NCBI GenBank assembly: GCA_963738325.1
Contig: CAVTWD010000002.1
Span: 124,001 to 188,000 of the forward strand
Length of the DNA stretch: 64,000 nt
Source of the DNA: CAVTWD01 sp963738325
GTDB taxonomy: Bacteria; Actinomycetota; Acidimicrobiia; Acidimicrobiales; Ilumatobacteraceae
Reading direction: 5' to 3'
Shown piece after piece: positions 17,132 to 25,441 of the stretch; positions within the stretch are counted from its first letter, which is position 1, and every line of letters begins with the position of its first letter. Below the pieces are notes generated by a model that searched no databases, had not been told where the DNA came from, and saw nothing but the letters and a program-made list of their open reading frames with translations. A program made the translations under genes and the position numbers.

Positions 17132-17842
17132 GTGCGAGTCGCGGCGTTGTGGCGCTATCCGGTCAAATCCATGCAGGGCGAGGCAGTGGACGCGGCCGAT
17201 GTCGGCCGGCGTGGCCTCGTCGGCGACCGTCACTGGGCTGTCGTCGACCTCTCGACCGGGTTGTCGCTCACGGCGCGGCGGGAGCCCCGGCTGCTCTTCG
17301 CCCACGCTCGACTCGTCGACGAAGGGGCGGTCGAGATCACGCTGCCCGATGGTGCGCTGGCCACCTCTGACGAGGAGCTGTGCGGCTGGCTCGGCAAGCC
17401 GGTGGCCCTGCGGGCCTCGGGTCGCGAGCCGGGTCGGTTCGAGATCGCGGTCGACTTCGAACGTGAGGACGAGGCGGAGTGGATCCAATGGGACGGCCCC
17501 GCCGGCAGCTTCCACGATTCGGGCCGGCATATGGTGACCCTGGCGTCGCGCTCCACGTTCCGGGCGTGGGATCCGCGCCGCTTCCGCATGAACGTCGTGC
17601 TCGATGGGGACGGCGACGACGAGCTCGTCGGCACCCGCGTGAGGATCGGGTCTGTCGAGCTTGACGTGGTGAACGCAGTCGATCGTTGCGTCATGACGAC
17701 CCGCGTGCAACCCGGTGGGATCGAGCGCGACCTCGACGTCCTCCGCACGATCCAAGCCGAGCGGGCCGGGTGCCTGGGCGTGGGCGCGCTGGTGGCGGTG
17801 GAGGGCCGGCTCTACGTCGGCGACGATGTCGTGCCGGTCTGA
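17132..17842 (+). CDS. MOSC-domain protein
   Basis: A 236-residue protein with the MOSC N-terminal barrel (VAALWRYPVKSMQGEAVDAA) and the MOSC domain, whose conserved Cys lies in DVVNAVDRCVMTTRVQPGGI. Relatives handle sulfur for molybdenum enzymes (YcbX, mARC, MoCo sulfurase C-terminus). The 2.3-kb molybdenum hydroxylase gene at 38.7 kb gives a possible client in the same genome, but they are not linked. Start GTG at 17132, 35 bases after the CDF gene. Confidence 0.9.
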   Translation: MRVAALWRYPVKSMQGEAVDAADVGRRGLVGDRHWAVVDLSTGLSLTARREPRLLFAHARLVDEGAVEITLPDGALATSDEELCGWLGKPVALRASGREPGRFEIAVDFEREDEAEWIQWDGPAGSFHDSGRHMVTLASRSTFRAWDPRRFRMNVVLDGDGDDELVGTRVRIGSVELDVVNAVDRCVMTTRVQPGGIERDLDVLRTIQAERAGCLGVGALVAVEGRLYVGDDVVPV

Positions 17843-18084
17843 CGGCGGCGCGCCCGCCTGAGACCGCGGCGGGCCAGATAGCCGTTGGCCAACAGCAGCA
17901 CGGTCTTGTTCGGCGGCGCCGTGAACCCGCCCGTGGAGTGTGGGAAGAACCTGGTGTGGCCGCCCTCGACCTCCAACCAGCCCAGCGCGAAGCGGGTGCG
18001 CAGCCCGACGAGCGCGGCAGTCAGGTCACCGCCGAGGATGTCATCGATGTCGTCGGGCCACGTCAGTGGCGGCGATCGACCCAT
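17812..18084 (-). pseudogene. PPOX-like protein with internal deletion
   Basis: A 90-residue frame. The beginning, LTWPDDIDDILGGDLTAAL, resembles the start of a PPOX-class oxidoreductase family. The end, FFPHSTGGFTAPPNKTVLLL followed by LARRGLRRARR, resembles the C-terminus of the same kind of protein. The split-barrel core expected between them is missing, so this looks like head joined to tail. It overlaps the end of the convergent MOSC gene by 31 bases. The family call is from memory of the pattern and is tentative. Confidence 0.45.
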
Positions 18085-18096
18085 GAGCGGAGGGCG

Positions 18097-19523
18097 TCAG
18101 AGCTGAAGCGACTTGACCTCGAGGAACTCCTCGAGCCCGTGGTGGCCGTACTCGCGCCCGATGCCCGACTGCTTGTAGCCGCCGAAAGGCGCGTTCGGGT
18201 TGAAGCGCCCTCCGTTGATCTCGACCTGGCCGGTGCGCAAGCGGCGGGCGACGCGCTTGGCTCGTTCGGCATCCGCTGACCAGACGCCGCCGGCCAGGCC
18301 GTAGACGGTGTCATTGGCGATCTCGACAGCGTCGTCCTCGTCGTCGTAGGGAAGGATCGACAGCACAGGCCCGAAGATCTCCTCCTGGGCGATCACCATG
18401 TTCGGGCGCACCTCGGAGAACACCGTCGGTCGCACGTAGAAGCCGCGGTCGAGACCCTCCGGCGCGCCCGGGCCGCCGGCGACGACCTTCGCCCCCTGCT
18501 CGATGCCCTTTGCGATGTAGCCCTCCACGCGGTCGCGCTGGGCTGACGAAGCGAGGGGGCCCAAGCGGCTGTCCTCGGCGAAGGGGTCGCCCACCTTGAA
18601 GACGCTGGCGGTGGCCGCGGCCACCTGCTCGGCCTCGGCCTGGCGGCCGCGAGGGACGAGCATGCGGGTGAGGGCCGAGCACGTCTGGCCGGAGTTGAGG
18701 AAGCACTTCCCCACCCCGTCGGCCACGGCCTTGGCGAACGCATCGGTATCGAGGTCGTCGAGCAGCACGTTGGCGCTCTTGCCGCCCAGCTCGACGCGAC
18801 CTTCTTCACCGACTCGGCCGCCAGTTGCGCCACGCGGCGACCGGCCCGGGTCGAGCCGGTGAACGACACCATGTCGACCCCCGGGTGGGAGGCGATCGCT
18901 TCGCCCACGACCGGACCGTCACCCGATACGAGGTTGAACACGCCCGCAGGCAGGCCGACCTCGTGGATGATCTCGGCGAGGATGAAGGCGTCGATGGGCG
19001 CGATCTCGCTCGGCTTCAGCACGACCGTGCACCCGGCGGCCAGCGCATAGGCGACCTTCGCCGAGATCTGGTGCAGTGGGTAGTTCCACGGTGTGATACA
19101 GCCGACGACGCCGATCGGCTCGCTGATCACGAGGCTGTTGCCGACCTCTTCCTCGAAGGGGAAGGTGGAGAGCAACGCGGCGGCTTGGGTGAAGCTGTTG
19201 ATCGGCAACCCGACTTGGACGAGCTGCGACAGCGGCTTCACCATCCCGGTCTCGCGGCTGATGACCGTGGCGATCTCGTCCATACGCGCCCCGAGGGCTT
19301 CACCGATCCGGGTGAGCTCCTTGGCCCGTTCGTCGGCCGGCTTGGCCGCCCATGCGTCGAAGGCGGCGCGGGCGGCGGTCACCGCCGCGTCCACGTCGGC
19401 CGCCGTGCCGGCAGGGATGGTGGCCATGACCTCTTCCGTGACCGAATCGATCACGTCCAACGTGCCGGATCCGCTCGAGGGGACCCAGGCCCCGTTGATG
19501 TACAGCTTGTCGTAGGTCGTCAC
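18097..19523 (-). CDS. NAD(P)-dependent aldehyde dehydrogenase, frameshifted
   Basis: About 475 residues of the ALDH superfamily. GCITPWNYPLHQISAKVAYA is the cofactor-binding entry, DMVSFTGSTRAGRRVAQLAA the Rossmann segment, NSGQTCSALTRMLVP contains the catalytic Cys, and NPNAPFGGYKQSGIGREYG is the C-terminal signature. One base is missing near 18795, exactly where the catalytic-Glu motif LELGGK should be read: the sequence gives SSWAARA, and adding one C restores it. Start GTG at 19523 behind GGGAGGAAA. Substrate unknown. Confidence 0.87.
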
Positions 19524-19625
19524 GGGTTTCCTCCCGCTCGTGGGAACGCTCCTCCCGCCAGCCTGCCAGGAATGCACCGGCCGGCACCATGTCGAGCGCT
19601 GAGGTCGGGCCACGCTCGCAGCTGA

Positions 19626-20056
19626 CTAGTGGCAGTCGTCGCAGGTGCCGACGAGATCGAGGCGATGGTGGTCGACGGAGAAGCCCGCGTCATCGGCGAT
19701 GCGGGTGAGGGTGGTGTCGATCGAGCGCTCGAAGCCGTCGGGCAGGGTGACGTCCTGCACCCGGCCGCAGGACGAGCAGATCAGGTGGTGGTGATGCTCG
19801 GTCAGGTCCTCGGCCAGCTCGTAGCGGGCTAACTCGTCGCTCGACACGATCCGTCGGACCAGACCGGCCTGCTCGAGCACGGCCAGGCTGCAGTAGACCG
19901 AGCTCTGAGCCAGGCCCGGGCGGCGCTCGAGGATCTCGGGATGCTGAGGGGACGGTGGCCCTCGACGAGCACGGCGAGAAGCGCCCGCCGGTTCCGGGTG
20001 ACCCGTTGCCCGATGGAACGCAGCCGGCCCAGGACGATCCCGTCGAGCTCGTTCAC
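19626..20056 (-). CDS. Fur-family metal-responsive repressor, frameshifted
   Basis: About 143 residues after joining frames at about 19942, where one G seems missing (IPEILERRPGLAQSSVY is then restored). The winged helix is GQRVTRNRRALLAVL to the Tyr-containing recognition helix. The metal domain has EHHHHLICSSCGRVQDV and ends GTCDDCH, giving the two CxxC pairs of the structural zinc site. This layout fits Zur or Fur; the choice is open. Start GTG at 20056. Direct repeats at 20090-20106 just upstream may be its operator. Confidence 0.82.
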
Positions 20057-20089
20057 TGTGGGCACGCTAGCGGCTGGTACCCCGTCAAC

Positions 20090-20106
20090 TGAGAACGGAT
20101 GAGAAC
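20090..20106. promoter_or_regulatory. Candidate Fur/Zur operator (direct repeat)
   Basis: TGAGAAC occurs at 20090-20096 and again at 20100-20106, 34 bases before the Fur-family start codon and before the tRNA-Gly gene. Zur/FurB sites in actinobacteria are TGA/TCA-type repeats rich in AAN; the match here is partial. Confidence 0.3.
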
Positions 20107-20154
20107 GAGCTGCGCGGTCCCGGGTCATGGCCGCCGGGTAGCCTCAGATGGTCC

Positions 20155-20226
<72 letters not shown>

Positions 20227-20318
20227 CACCCGCTCTCACGGTTCTCCTCCGACCCTCCACGCCCGCGTTTTGTCGTTCATGCAGGCCGATGCGCGCGGAT
20301 ACGCGGCCCGGCGGGTCC

Positions 20319-20906
20319 TCATCGCTCTATCGAACTGGGGCCCGCGATCTCAGTGGACGACGTCCTCCGCCGGCGCAGGAGAGCGATGAAGTAGTCAGCG
20401 GCCGCGTCCACGCCCTCGTTGTCGCCGGTGGCCACGAGGTCGAGCAGCAGCCCACGGGTCACGGCAAGGGAGAGCCGCGCCAGCGCGCGGTCTGCGGTGC
20501 CTCCGGTGTGCGCATCGACCTGGGCGAGCCACCCGTCCACCGCTCCGGGAAGGAGGCGCGCGAACGGCTCCTCGCCCTGCGCAGCGCGCACGTAGCACTC
20601 GAAGAACAATCGCTCGAACGGGCGGAGCTCGGCTCGATGCAAGTCGGCCCACATGGCGGCCATGGCGTCGGCAGGGTGGTCGGGAAGGACGGCGAGCGTC
20701 GCCGCCTGTCGGCGCTCGATCTCCTCGACGATGGCGAGCAGCAACTCATCTCGTGAGCCGAAGTAGTGGATGAGCATGCGATGACTGGTCCCGACCACCT
20801 CGGCGACGTCTCGCAGCGACCGGCTCCCGATCCCGCCGCTCGCGAACGCGTCGATCACCGTGTCGAGCAGCTCCCTTCGTCGCCGCTCGTCAGGCGGGCG
20901 CGGCAT
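20319..20906 (-). CDS. TetR-family transcriptional regulator
   Basis: A 195-residue repressor. The N-terminal HTH spans LLDTVIDAFASGGIGSRSLR, DVAEVVGTSHRMLIHYFGSR and DELLLAIVEEIERRQ. The C-terminal helices form the ligand domain. Its start overlaps the end of the SRPBCC gene by 17 bases, so the two form one operon with the regulator second. The palindrome at 21336-21351, over the start of the first gene, is the obvious autoregulatory operator. Confidence 0.92.
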   Translation of the reverse strand: MPRPPDERRRRELLDTVIDAFASGGIGSRSLRDVAEVVGTSHRMLIHYFGSRDELLLAIVEEIERRQAATLAVLPDHPADAMAAMWADLHRAELRPFERLFFECYVRAAQGEEPFARLLPGAVDGWLAQVDAHTGGTADRALARLSLAVTRGLLLDLVATGDNEGVDAAADYFIALLRRRRTSSTEIAGPSSIER

Positions 20907-21336
20907 GCCGCGGCTGGCGCTGCTCGCTGCGAGTCTTCAGACCTTCCGCTTCCAAGTGGAGGTAGCGCTTGGTCAGGCGGCGGCTGATCACGGCGAAGAC
21001 CACGCCCAGCGGCCCCCGCTGCTCGATGCGCTGCGGCACGAGCGTGCGGTGAGCACCTTGGGCGACGACCTCGTGGGTGGCGACCGTCGTGGCGCCCACG
21101 GAGTGCTGGCGCCAGGTCCACGACGCACCGGGTCGCACGTCGGTCACCTCCCACACCAGCTTCGGGAGACGAGGCTGTTTGATCTCGAAGCGCTTCCCCA
21201 CCTCGAGGCCCGGTCCATCGAGCGGCACGATCCGTTCGATCGACGCGGTCCACTCCGCCCAGCGCTCGACGTCGGCGTAGACGTCCCAGACAATGGCGGC
21301 GGCCGCATCGATCTCGACACTGCTGTCGGTAATCAT
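20890..21336 (-). CDS. SRPBCC-family (polyketide cyclase/START-like) protein
   Basis: A 148-residue START-fold protein: SVEIDAAAAIVWDVYADVER, then WAEWTASIERIVPLDGPGLE, is the usual opening, and the C-terminal helix follows GPLGVVFAVISRRLTKRYLH. Such proteins bind hydrophobic ligands. Cotranscription with a TetR regulator suggests it binds or removes the same small molecule that the regulator senses. ATG at 21336 lies at the edge of a 16-base palindrome. Confidence 0.87.
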   Translation of the reverse strand: MITDSSVEIDAAAAIVWDVYADVERWAEWTASIERIVPLDGPGLEVGKRFEIKQPRLPKLVWEVTDVRPGASWTWRQHSVGATTVATHEVVAQGAHRTLVPQRIEQRGPLGVVFAVISRRLTKRYLHLEAEGLKTRSEQRQPRHAAPA

Positions 21337-21351
21337 GTACCAAAAGGTACA
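21336..21351. promoter_or_regulatory. Likely TetR operator
   Basis: Perfect palindrome TGTACC-AAAA-GGTACA touching the start codon of the SRPBCC-TetR operon. Size and symmetry are right for a TetR dimer, and a repressor bound here would block transcription or early elongation. Confidence 0.72.
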
Positions 21352-21418
21352 CCTATCGGGCGCCGCGCACAAGAGGACCGGAGGCTCGCAACCACCGCGC
21401 GTTCGCGGTCAGCCTGGT

Positions 21419-21880
21419 TCAGCCCTTCGACAGGGAGCGAAGCACGTCGGCGGCCGGCCCGGCGCGTCGGCGGCTGATGGCTCGGCCACTGACGGCGTGC
21501 GGGACGAGGCGGATCCAGCGCTCCTTCTCCTCGGGCGCCCACGGCTTGACGCCCAGTCGCGCCAAGTCGGCCCGCTCCCCACCGTCGACGACCTCCGCCG
21601 CCCGGCCCTTGGCCAGCACGCTCCACCCGGTCTCGACCGCCGGGTCGGCATCGTCCACCTCGAAGGCGGCGGTCGCTCCCCCCGCGAGCGCCTCGAGGAT
21701 CGGCGTCTGCGACGTGCGGAACACGATGCTGTGCCCGTCGACGGCGTGGTTCACGGGGAGCACCTCCGGTTCCCCGTCGAGCACGAAAGCGATGCGACCG
21801 ACGGGTCGATGGGCCAGCAGCTTCCAGCAGACGTCGACATCGAGGTCGTCGACCCAGGCTGCCTTCTCTGGTTCGGCCAT
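21419..21880 (-). CDS. PNPOx-like flavin-binding protein
   Basis: A 153-residue split-barrel protein: VCWKLLAHRPVGRIAFVLDG, LPVNHAVDGHSIVFRTSQTP and TGWSVLAKGRAAEVVDGGER. It is a paralogue of the 12707-13177 protein with the same layout, but no DevR-like palindrome was seen upstream. The ATG at 21880 follows GAGAGGAG. Role unknown; flavin or F420 binding is likely. Confidence 0.85.
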   Translation of the reverse strand: MAEPEKAAWVDDLDVDVCWKLLAHRPVGRIAFVLDGEPEVLPVNHAVDGHSIVFRTSQTPILEALAGGATAAFEVDDADPAVETGWSVLAKGRAAEVVDGGERADLARLGVKPWAPEEKERWIRLVPHAVSGRAISRRRAGPAADVLRSLSKG

Positions 21881-22074
21881 CGCCGGCTCCTCTCGTTCTT
21901 CACGGGATAGCACGATTGTGGTGCATCCCTCAGCGCAAGGCGTGCACGCAGCCCGCATCGATTCGCGATCTCCGCAAGAAGGGTGTTTGACGAACTCCGC
22001 CACGCGGTAGTCCTCGTCGGCGGCTTGCCGTGGTGGCCGGCCGAGCGGCCTCTGAGAATGCGTCTGCTCTGGGG

Positions 22075-22230
22075 TCAGGACGCGGTGATCCTGTTGGCGG
22101 CCATCCGGTTGGCGAGCTGGGTTCGGTTGGAGATGCCGAGCTTCCGGAAGACCTTGGCGACGTGGTACTCGACGGTCTTGGTCGACAGGAACAGCGCCGC
22201 GGCGTCTGCCGGTTACCGCCCGATGTTGAC
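22075..22230 (-). pseudogene. 3' tail of a LuxR-family regulator
   Basis: On the minus strand, ending at TGA 22075-22077, the sequence reads AALFLSTKTVEYHVAKVFRK followed by LGISNRTQLANRM, the recognition helix and end of a LuxR-type HTH. Just upstream GGNRQT is in a neighbouring frame (one base missing near 22203), and earlier sequence has no LuxR similarity. Only the last 50 or so residues survive. Confidence 0.7.
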
Positions 22231-22245
22231 CAGATGGACGCGCAC

Positions 22246-22464
22246 TTACCCCGCGGCCACCGCCTCGGCAACGGCGAGCTGACCGGCGGTGGCCGCCGCT
22301 TTGGCCGCCTCGGAGTCGCGGGCGTTCTGGTCCGCGTATGCGAACGAGAACTCGACGATGGCCCGGTCGAAGGAGTCACTGGAACCGAGATAAGCGACGA
22401 TGGCGATGCGGTCGCCTGATCGGGCGTGGGCCCGGGCAAGGGTCCAGCTGCACGGCTGACCGTA
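22246..22464 (-). pseudogene. 3' tail of a DUF2252 protein
   Basis: The translation TLARAHARSGDRIAIVAYLG, then SSDSFDRAIVEFSFAYADQN, closely matches the C-terminus of the DUF2252 gene at 60.4 kb (TLARAHARSGDPIALAAYLG, KSDGFEQSIADFSQRYADQN). About 70 of more than 430 residues remain; the rest upstream is unrelated. The kinase-like DUF2252 fold cannot form from this piece. Confidence 0.75.
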
Positions 22465-22654
22465 GATGGGGAGAACGTCGGGCTCCATCGTGGTGGGGTC
22501 GGATGCTCCGGATCTCCGAATCTGGATTCTGCCCTTCCGGGCCGGGATTGTCTCGCCAGGCTGGCATCGCCGCTCGTGTGCGGCTATCCACATTCGGCTG
22601 GGTTCGTGCCGCCTCGGGATAGCCGGGCGCGAACGTCGGCGCCGAGGATTTCCC

Positions 22655-23137
22655 GACCGGTGAGCACCTCCGCTCGCTGCCGCCCCATCCCGACGCCCGC
22701 ACCCTCGACGGGCTCGTGCTCTACCACTCGCGGCCAGCCTCTACTACGCCGAACCCGACCACTTCTCCGAGGAGATCCTGGCGCTCACCGCCGACGAGCA
22801 GCCGCCCGTACGCTGGCTCTGCATCGACGCGTCCGCCATCGCCGACATCGACTGCAGCGGCGCGCAGACCATGAGCGAGCTCGCCGGGTCGCTGCACGAG
22901 CGGGGCACGCGCCGCCTGCTGGCCGAGGTCTCACCCGACGTCCGCGCCCAACTCGACCGCTATGGTTCGAGCGAGCTCATCGGCGCCGACGCGTACTTCG
23001 AGACGGTCTCGGAGGCGATCAACCGCTTTCCCGCGCCAGCACTGCCGAATCGGGATAGCCGGCCGGTGGCCCGCGCGGTACACTGCCCACGTCGATTGGA
23101 GGAGATTCCTTGTTCGCCTATGACTTCCCGCTCCTGA
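22655..23137 (+). pseudogene. 3' tail of a SulP transporter (STAS domain)
   Basis: After one frame change near 22735 the reading is ASLYYAEPDHFSEEILALTA, then VRWLCIDASAIADIDCSGAQ and ELAGSLHERGTRRLLAEVSP, ending YFETVSEAINRF. This is the STAS domain that ends SulP anion transporters; the membrane part is absent. The intact SulP at 54.7 kb shows what is missing. The open frame runs on to 23137, overlapping the next gene. Confidence 0.7.
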
Positions 23138-23337
23138 GCATGTTCTGGGTCCTGTTGTGGTGGTTCTTCCTGTTCGCCATCTTCTTCGGCATTGTCTGGA
23201 CCTTCGTCGACAACTTCCGCCGACGCGACCACAGCGGCTGGGCGAAGGCGTTATGGGCCCTGTTCATCCTCGTCGTGCCGCTGATCGGCATGTTGGTCTA
23301 CCTCATCGCCCGCCCCTCCGATCCCTCACTCACCTGA
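23110..23337 (+). CDS. Small membrane protein with PLDc_N-type domain
   Basis: A 75-residue protein with two helices, SMFWVLLWWFFLFAIFFGIV and ALWALFILVVPLIGMLVYLI, separated by VDNFRRRDHSGWAKA and ending IARPSDP. This is the phospholipase D/cardiolipin synthase N-terminal (PLDc_N) module as a stand-alone protein. The TTG at 23110 sits behind GGAGGAG. First of three closely spaced genes. Confidence 0.8.
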   Translation: MFAYDFPLLSMFWVLLWWFFLFAIFFGIVWTFVDNFRRRDHSGWAKALWALFILVVPLIGMLVYLIARPSDPSLT

Positions 23338-23350
23338 AGGGTCCCAGCTC

Positions 23351-23812
23351 ATGGCAGATGAAACCCTCGACATCGACGAGCTCGGCCCCGTCGATTGGAT
23401 CGTGGTCGAGTTCCCTGGCAGCAAGTTCAGCGGGGAGATGGCGCCCCACCTCCGAGATCTCGTCGACCGCGGCATCGTGCGTGTGCTCGACCTCCTGATC
23501 CTCAAGAAGGACGAAGACGGATCGCTCGACGCCTTCGAGATCTCCGAGTTGGATGACTCCGAGGCCGGCCAGTTCCGCGCCTACGAGAACGAGCTGGCCC
23601 ACCTGCTGACCGAGGATGACGTGACCGGCCTCGCCGCCGCCATCGAACCGGGCTCGACCGCCGCCGTCCTCGTATGGGAGAACCTGTGGGCGGCGCCGTT
23701 CGCGAGTGCGGCCCGCCGGGCGGGTGGCCAGCTCGTCGCCAGCGGGCGCATCCCGGTCCAGGCGTTGCTGGCCGCCGTCGAGGCCGACGCCGAAGAAGAG
23801 GAAGGAGCCTGA
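23351..23812 (+). CDS. DUF6325-like protein
   Basis: A 153-residue protein: GPVDWIVVEFPGSKFSGEMA, then RVLDLLILKKDEDGSLDAFE, an acidic middle, and SAARRAGGQLVASGRIPVQA near an acidic end. I recognise the DUF1269/DUF6325 type seen next to small membrane genes in actinobacteria. Function unknown. ATG at 23351; the stop is one base from the next ATG. Confidence 0.78.
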   Translation: MADETLDIDELGPVDWIVVEFPGSKFSGEMAPHLRDLVDRGIVRVLDLLILKKDEDGSLDAFEISELDDSEAGQFRAYENELAHLLTEDDVTGLAAAIEPGSTAAVLVWENLWAAPFASAARRAGGQLVASGRIPVQALLAAVEADAEEEEGA

Positions 23813-23813
23813 C

Positions 23814-23984
23814 ATGCCCCTTGCCGCTCGACGAGTTGGCCGTCCGGGGGTGGTCGGCCCGCGGCCCGTCGCCCGCACCGCGGCGACGGTCGGAACCGCA
23901 GTCGTGGTCGCTCATGGAGTCAACCGCAGGATGGATCGGCGCGATGACCGGCGAGACGACCGCCAGGATCGGCGCGGGCGATAG
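23814..23984 (+). CDS. Small basic hypothetical protein
   Basis: A 56-residue protein, MPLAARRVGRPGVVGPRPVA with a short hydrophobic stretch TAATVGTAVVVAHGV and an Arg/Asp-rich repeat tail (RRDDRRDDRQDRR). Its ATG follows the preceding stop by one base and has GAAGGAG upstream, so it is translated with the DUF6325-like gene. Similar tiny partners follow DUF6325 genes elsewhere; no function known. Confidence 0.6.
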   Translation: MPLAARRVGRPGVVGPRPVARTAATVGTAVVVAHGVNRRMDRRDDRRDDRQDRRGR

Positions 23985-23986
23985 CG

Positions 23987-24350
23987 ATGAGTCACAACTT
24001 CGGCTGATCATGGCCGCCTACCTGTCGATCGAGGCGGCGCCGCGGGACTTCGATGCGCTCGGCGACTGGTCAAGGACAAGGGGGTCGGGTCGGAGGGTGT
24101 GATCCTCGTCGAACACGACACTGACGGCCAGGTGCGGGTCACGCAGACCGGCGATCACCTCGGCCGCAGAGGAATTGGCTCGGGCGGCGGCGTCGGCCTC
24201 GTCGTTCGTCTCGCCGCCACTACTGGATTCGGTGGTCATCGGCGGTGCCGCGGGGTGGGCCAGTTCGCCCCGCACAAGGAGGACACCGGCATCGCCGAGG
24301 GCTTCGGCGACCAGCTGCCTCCCGGCGACGTCACCGTCCGCATGCTCTTC
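23987..24350 (+). pseudogene. DUF1269-type membrane protein, frameshifted and truncated
   Basis: Segments in successive frames read MSHNFG, MAAYLSIEAAPRDFDALGDW, VILVEHDTDGQVRVTQTGDH, PPLLDSVVIGGAAGW and HKEDTGIAEGFGDQLPPGDV. In order these make a DUF1269-like protein. The first break is one missing C after TTCGGC (24004); others fall near 24070, 24170-24230 and 24260. The end after DVTVRMLF runs into unrelated arylsulfatase sequence, so the C-terminus is lost as well. Confidence 0.6.
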
Positions 24351-24370
24351 GAGTCGGGACGAGCCCAAAC

Positions 24371-24600
24371 CGGGCAGTGGCGACAGGCTCACCCTGTTCG
24401 CCAACGACGAGCTGCTCGGCAAAGGCACGATGCCCAAGACGGTGCCGATCGCCTTCACCAGCTACTACGCCATGGACATCGGTTGCGACAACGGGCTGGT
24501 CGTCGACTTGGACTACGAGGACAACGCCCCATACACGTGCACGGGCGCCGTGAAATCCGTGGTCATCGACGCATCTCCGCGAATCGACCCGCTCGAACGA
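24371..24600 (+). pseudogene. 3' tail of an arylsulfatase
   Basis: LFANDELLGKGTMPKTVPIA, then AMDIGCDNGLVVDLDYEDNA and YTCTGAVKSVVIDASP, is the C-terminal beta domain of arylsulfatases. Catalytic residues lie far upstream in the family and are absent. The frame has no stop and reads on into the enoyl-CoA hydratase, giving an apparent fusion. Confidence 0.68.
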
Positions 24601-24657
24601 GGAGAATGGGACTCGGGACGGGAGCCCGCGCCTCCCGGCCGGCGCAGGAGGCGAGTT

Positions 24658-25440
24658 GTGAGCGAGAGATACGAGACGATCCTCTACGAGAAGGACGGGC
24701 CGGTCGCCACCTTGACGATGAACCGGCCCGACCGGATGAACAGCATGACCAACCGGATGGTCCTCGAGGCCGGCCAGGCCCTGGCCGAGGCGGCCGAGGA
24801 CGCCGAGTTGCGAGTGCTGGTCCTCACCGGCGCGGGGCGGGCCTTCTGCCCGGGGGCCGATCTGCAAGGCGTCGTCTCGGGTTCGGGCGCCGACGCGCGG
24901 CTGCGGCCCGACGACTTCTCGGTGCCCGTGCTCCTGCACGAGCTACCCGCGGTCACGATCGCGGCGGTCAACGGCGCCTGCGCCGGAGCTGGGTTCGGAT
25001 GGGCCTGCGCCTGCGACCTCCGCATCGCGGCGCGCTCGGCCCGCTTCAACACCGCCTTCCTCGACGTCGGGGTGGCCGGCGACATGGGCGGGCCGTGGAC
25101 GCTGAGCCGCCTCGTTGGGCCGTCCCGGGCGCGAGAGCTGTACTTCCTCCCCCGCAAGTTCGACGTGGACGAGGCGTTGGCCATCGGCCTGGTGTCGCAG
25201 GTAGTGGACGACGAGGGTTTCGCGGCGGCGGTCGACGCGCTGGTCGGCCGGTTACGCGCCGCCGCGCCCTTGGCGGTACGAGCGTTGAAGGCCAACTTCG
25301 TCGACGCCGAGCGGATGGATCTGGCGAGCTTCGTGCGGAAGGAAGCCGAACGTCACTTGCAACTCTTCACCAGCGAGGACACACGCGAAGCCTTCGCCGC
25401 TCGGGTGGAGAAGCGGACCCCCCACTTCGTCGGTCGCTGA
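24658..25440 (+). CDS. Enoyl-CoA hydratase/isomerase family protein
   Basis: A 260-residue crotonase-fold protein. VLVLTGAGRAFCPGADLQG and VNGACAGAGFGWACACDLRI form the oxyanion-hole segments; FNTAFLDVGVAGDMGGPWTL is the second active-site stretch, with Asp where hydratases usually have Glu. The GTG at 24658 follows AGGAGG, which is why it is preferred over the longer open frame that includes the sulfatase tail. A role in fatty-acid or aromatic-acid CoA degradation is likely; the next gene starts two bases after its stop. Confidence 0.9.
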   Translation: MSERYETILYEKDGPVATLTMNRPDRMNSMTNRMVLEAGQALAEAAEDAELRVLVLTGAGRAFCPGADLQGVVSGSGADARLRPDDFSVPVLLHELPAVTIAAVNGACAGAGFGWACACDLRIAARSARFNTAFLDVGVAGDMGGPWTLSRLVGPSRARELYFLPRKFDVDEALAIGLVSQVVDDEGFAAAVDALVGRLRAAAPLAVRALKANFVDAERMDLASFVRKEAERHLQLFTSEDTREAFAARVEKRTPHFVGR

Positions 25441-25441
25441 C

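Noticed and set aside
24175..25440. A true DUF1269-sulfatase-hydratase fusion protein
   Set aside because: Each upstream piece is a fragment and the hydratase has its own ribosome site and start.
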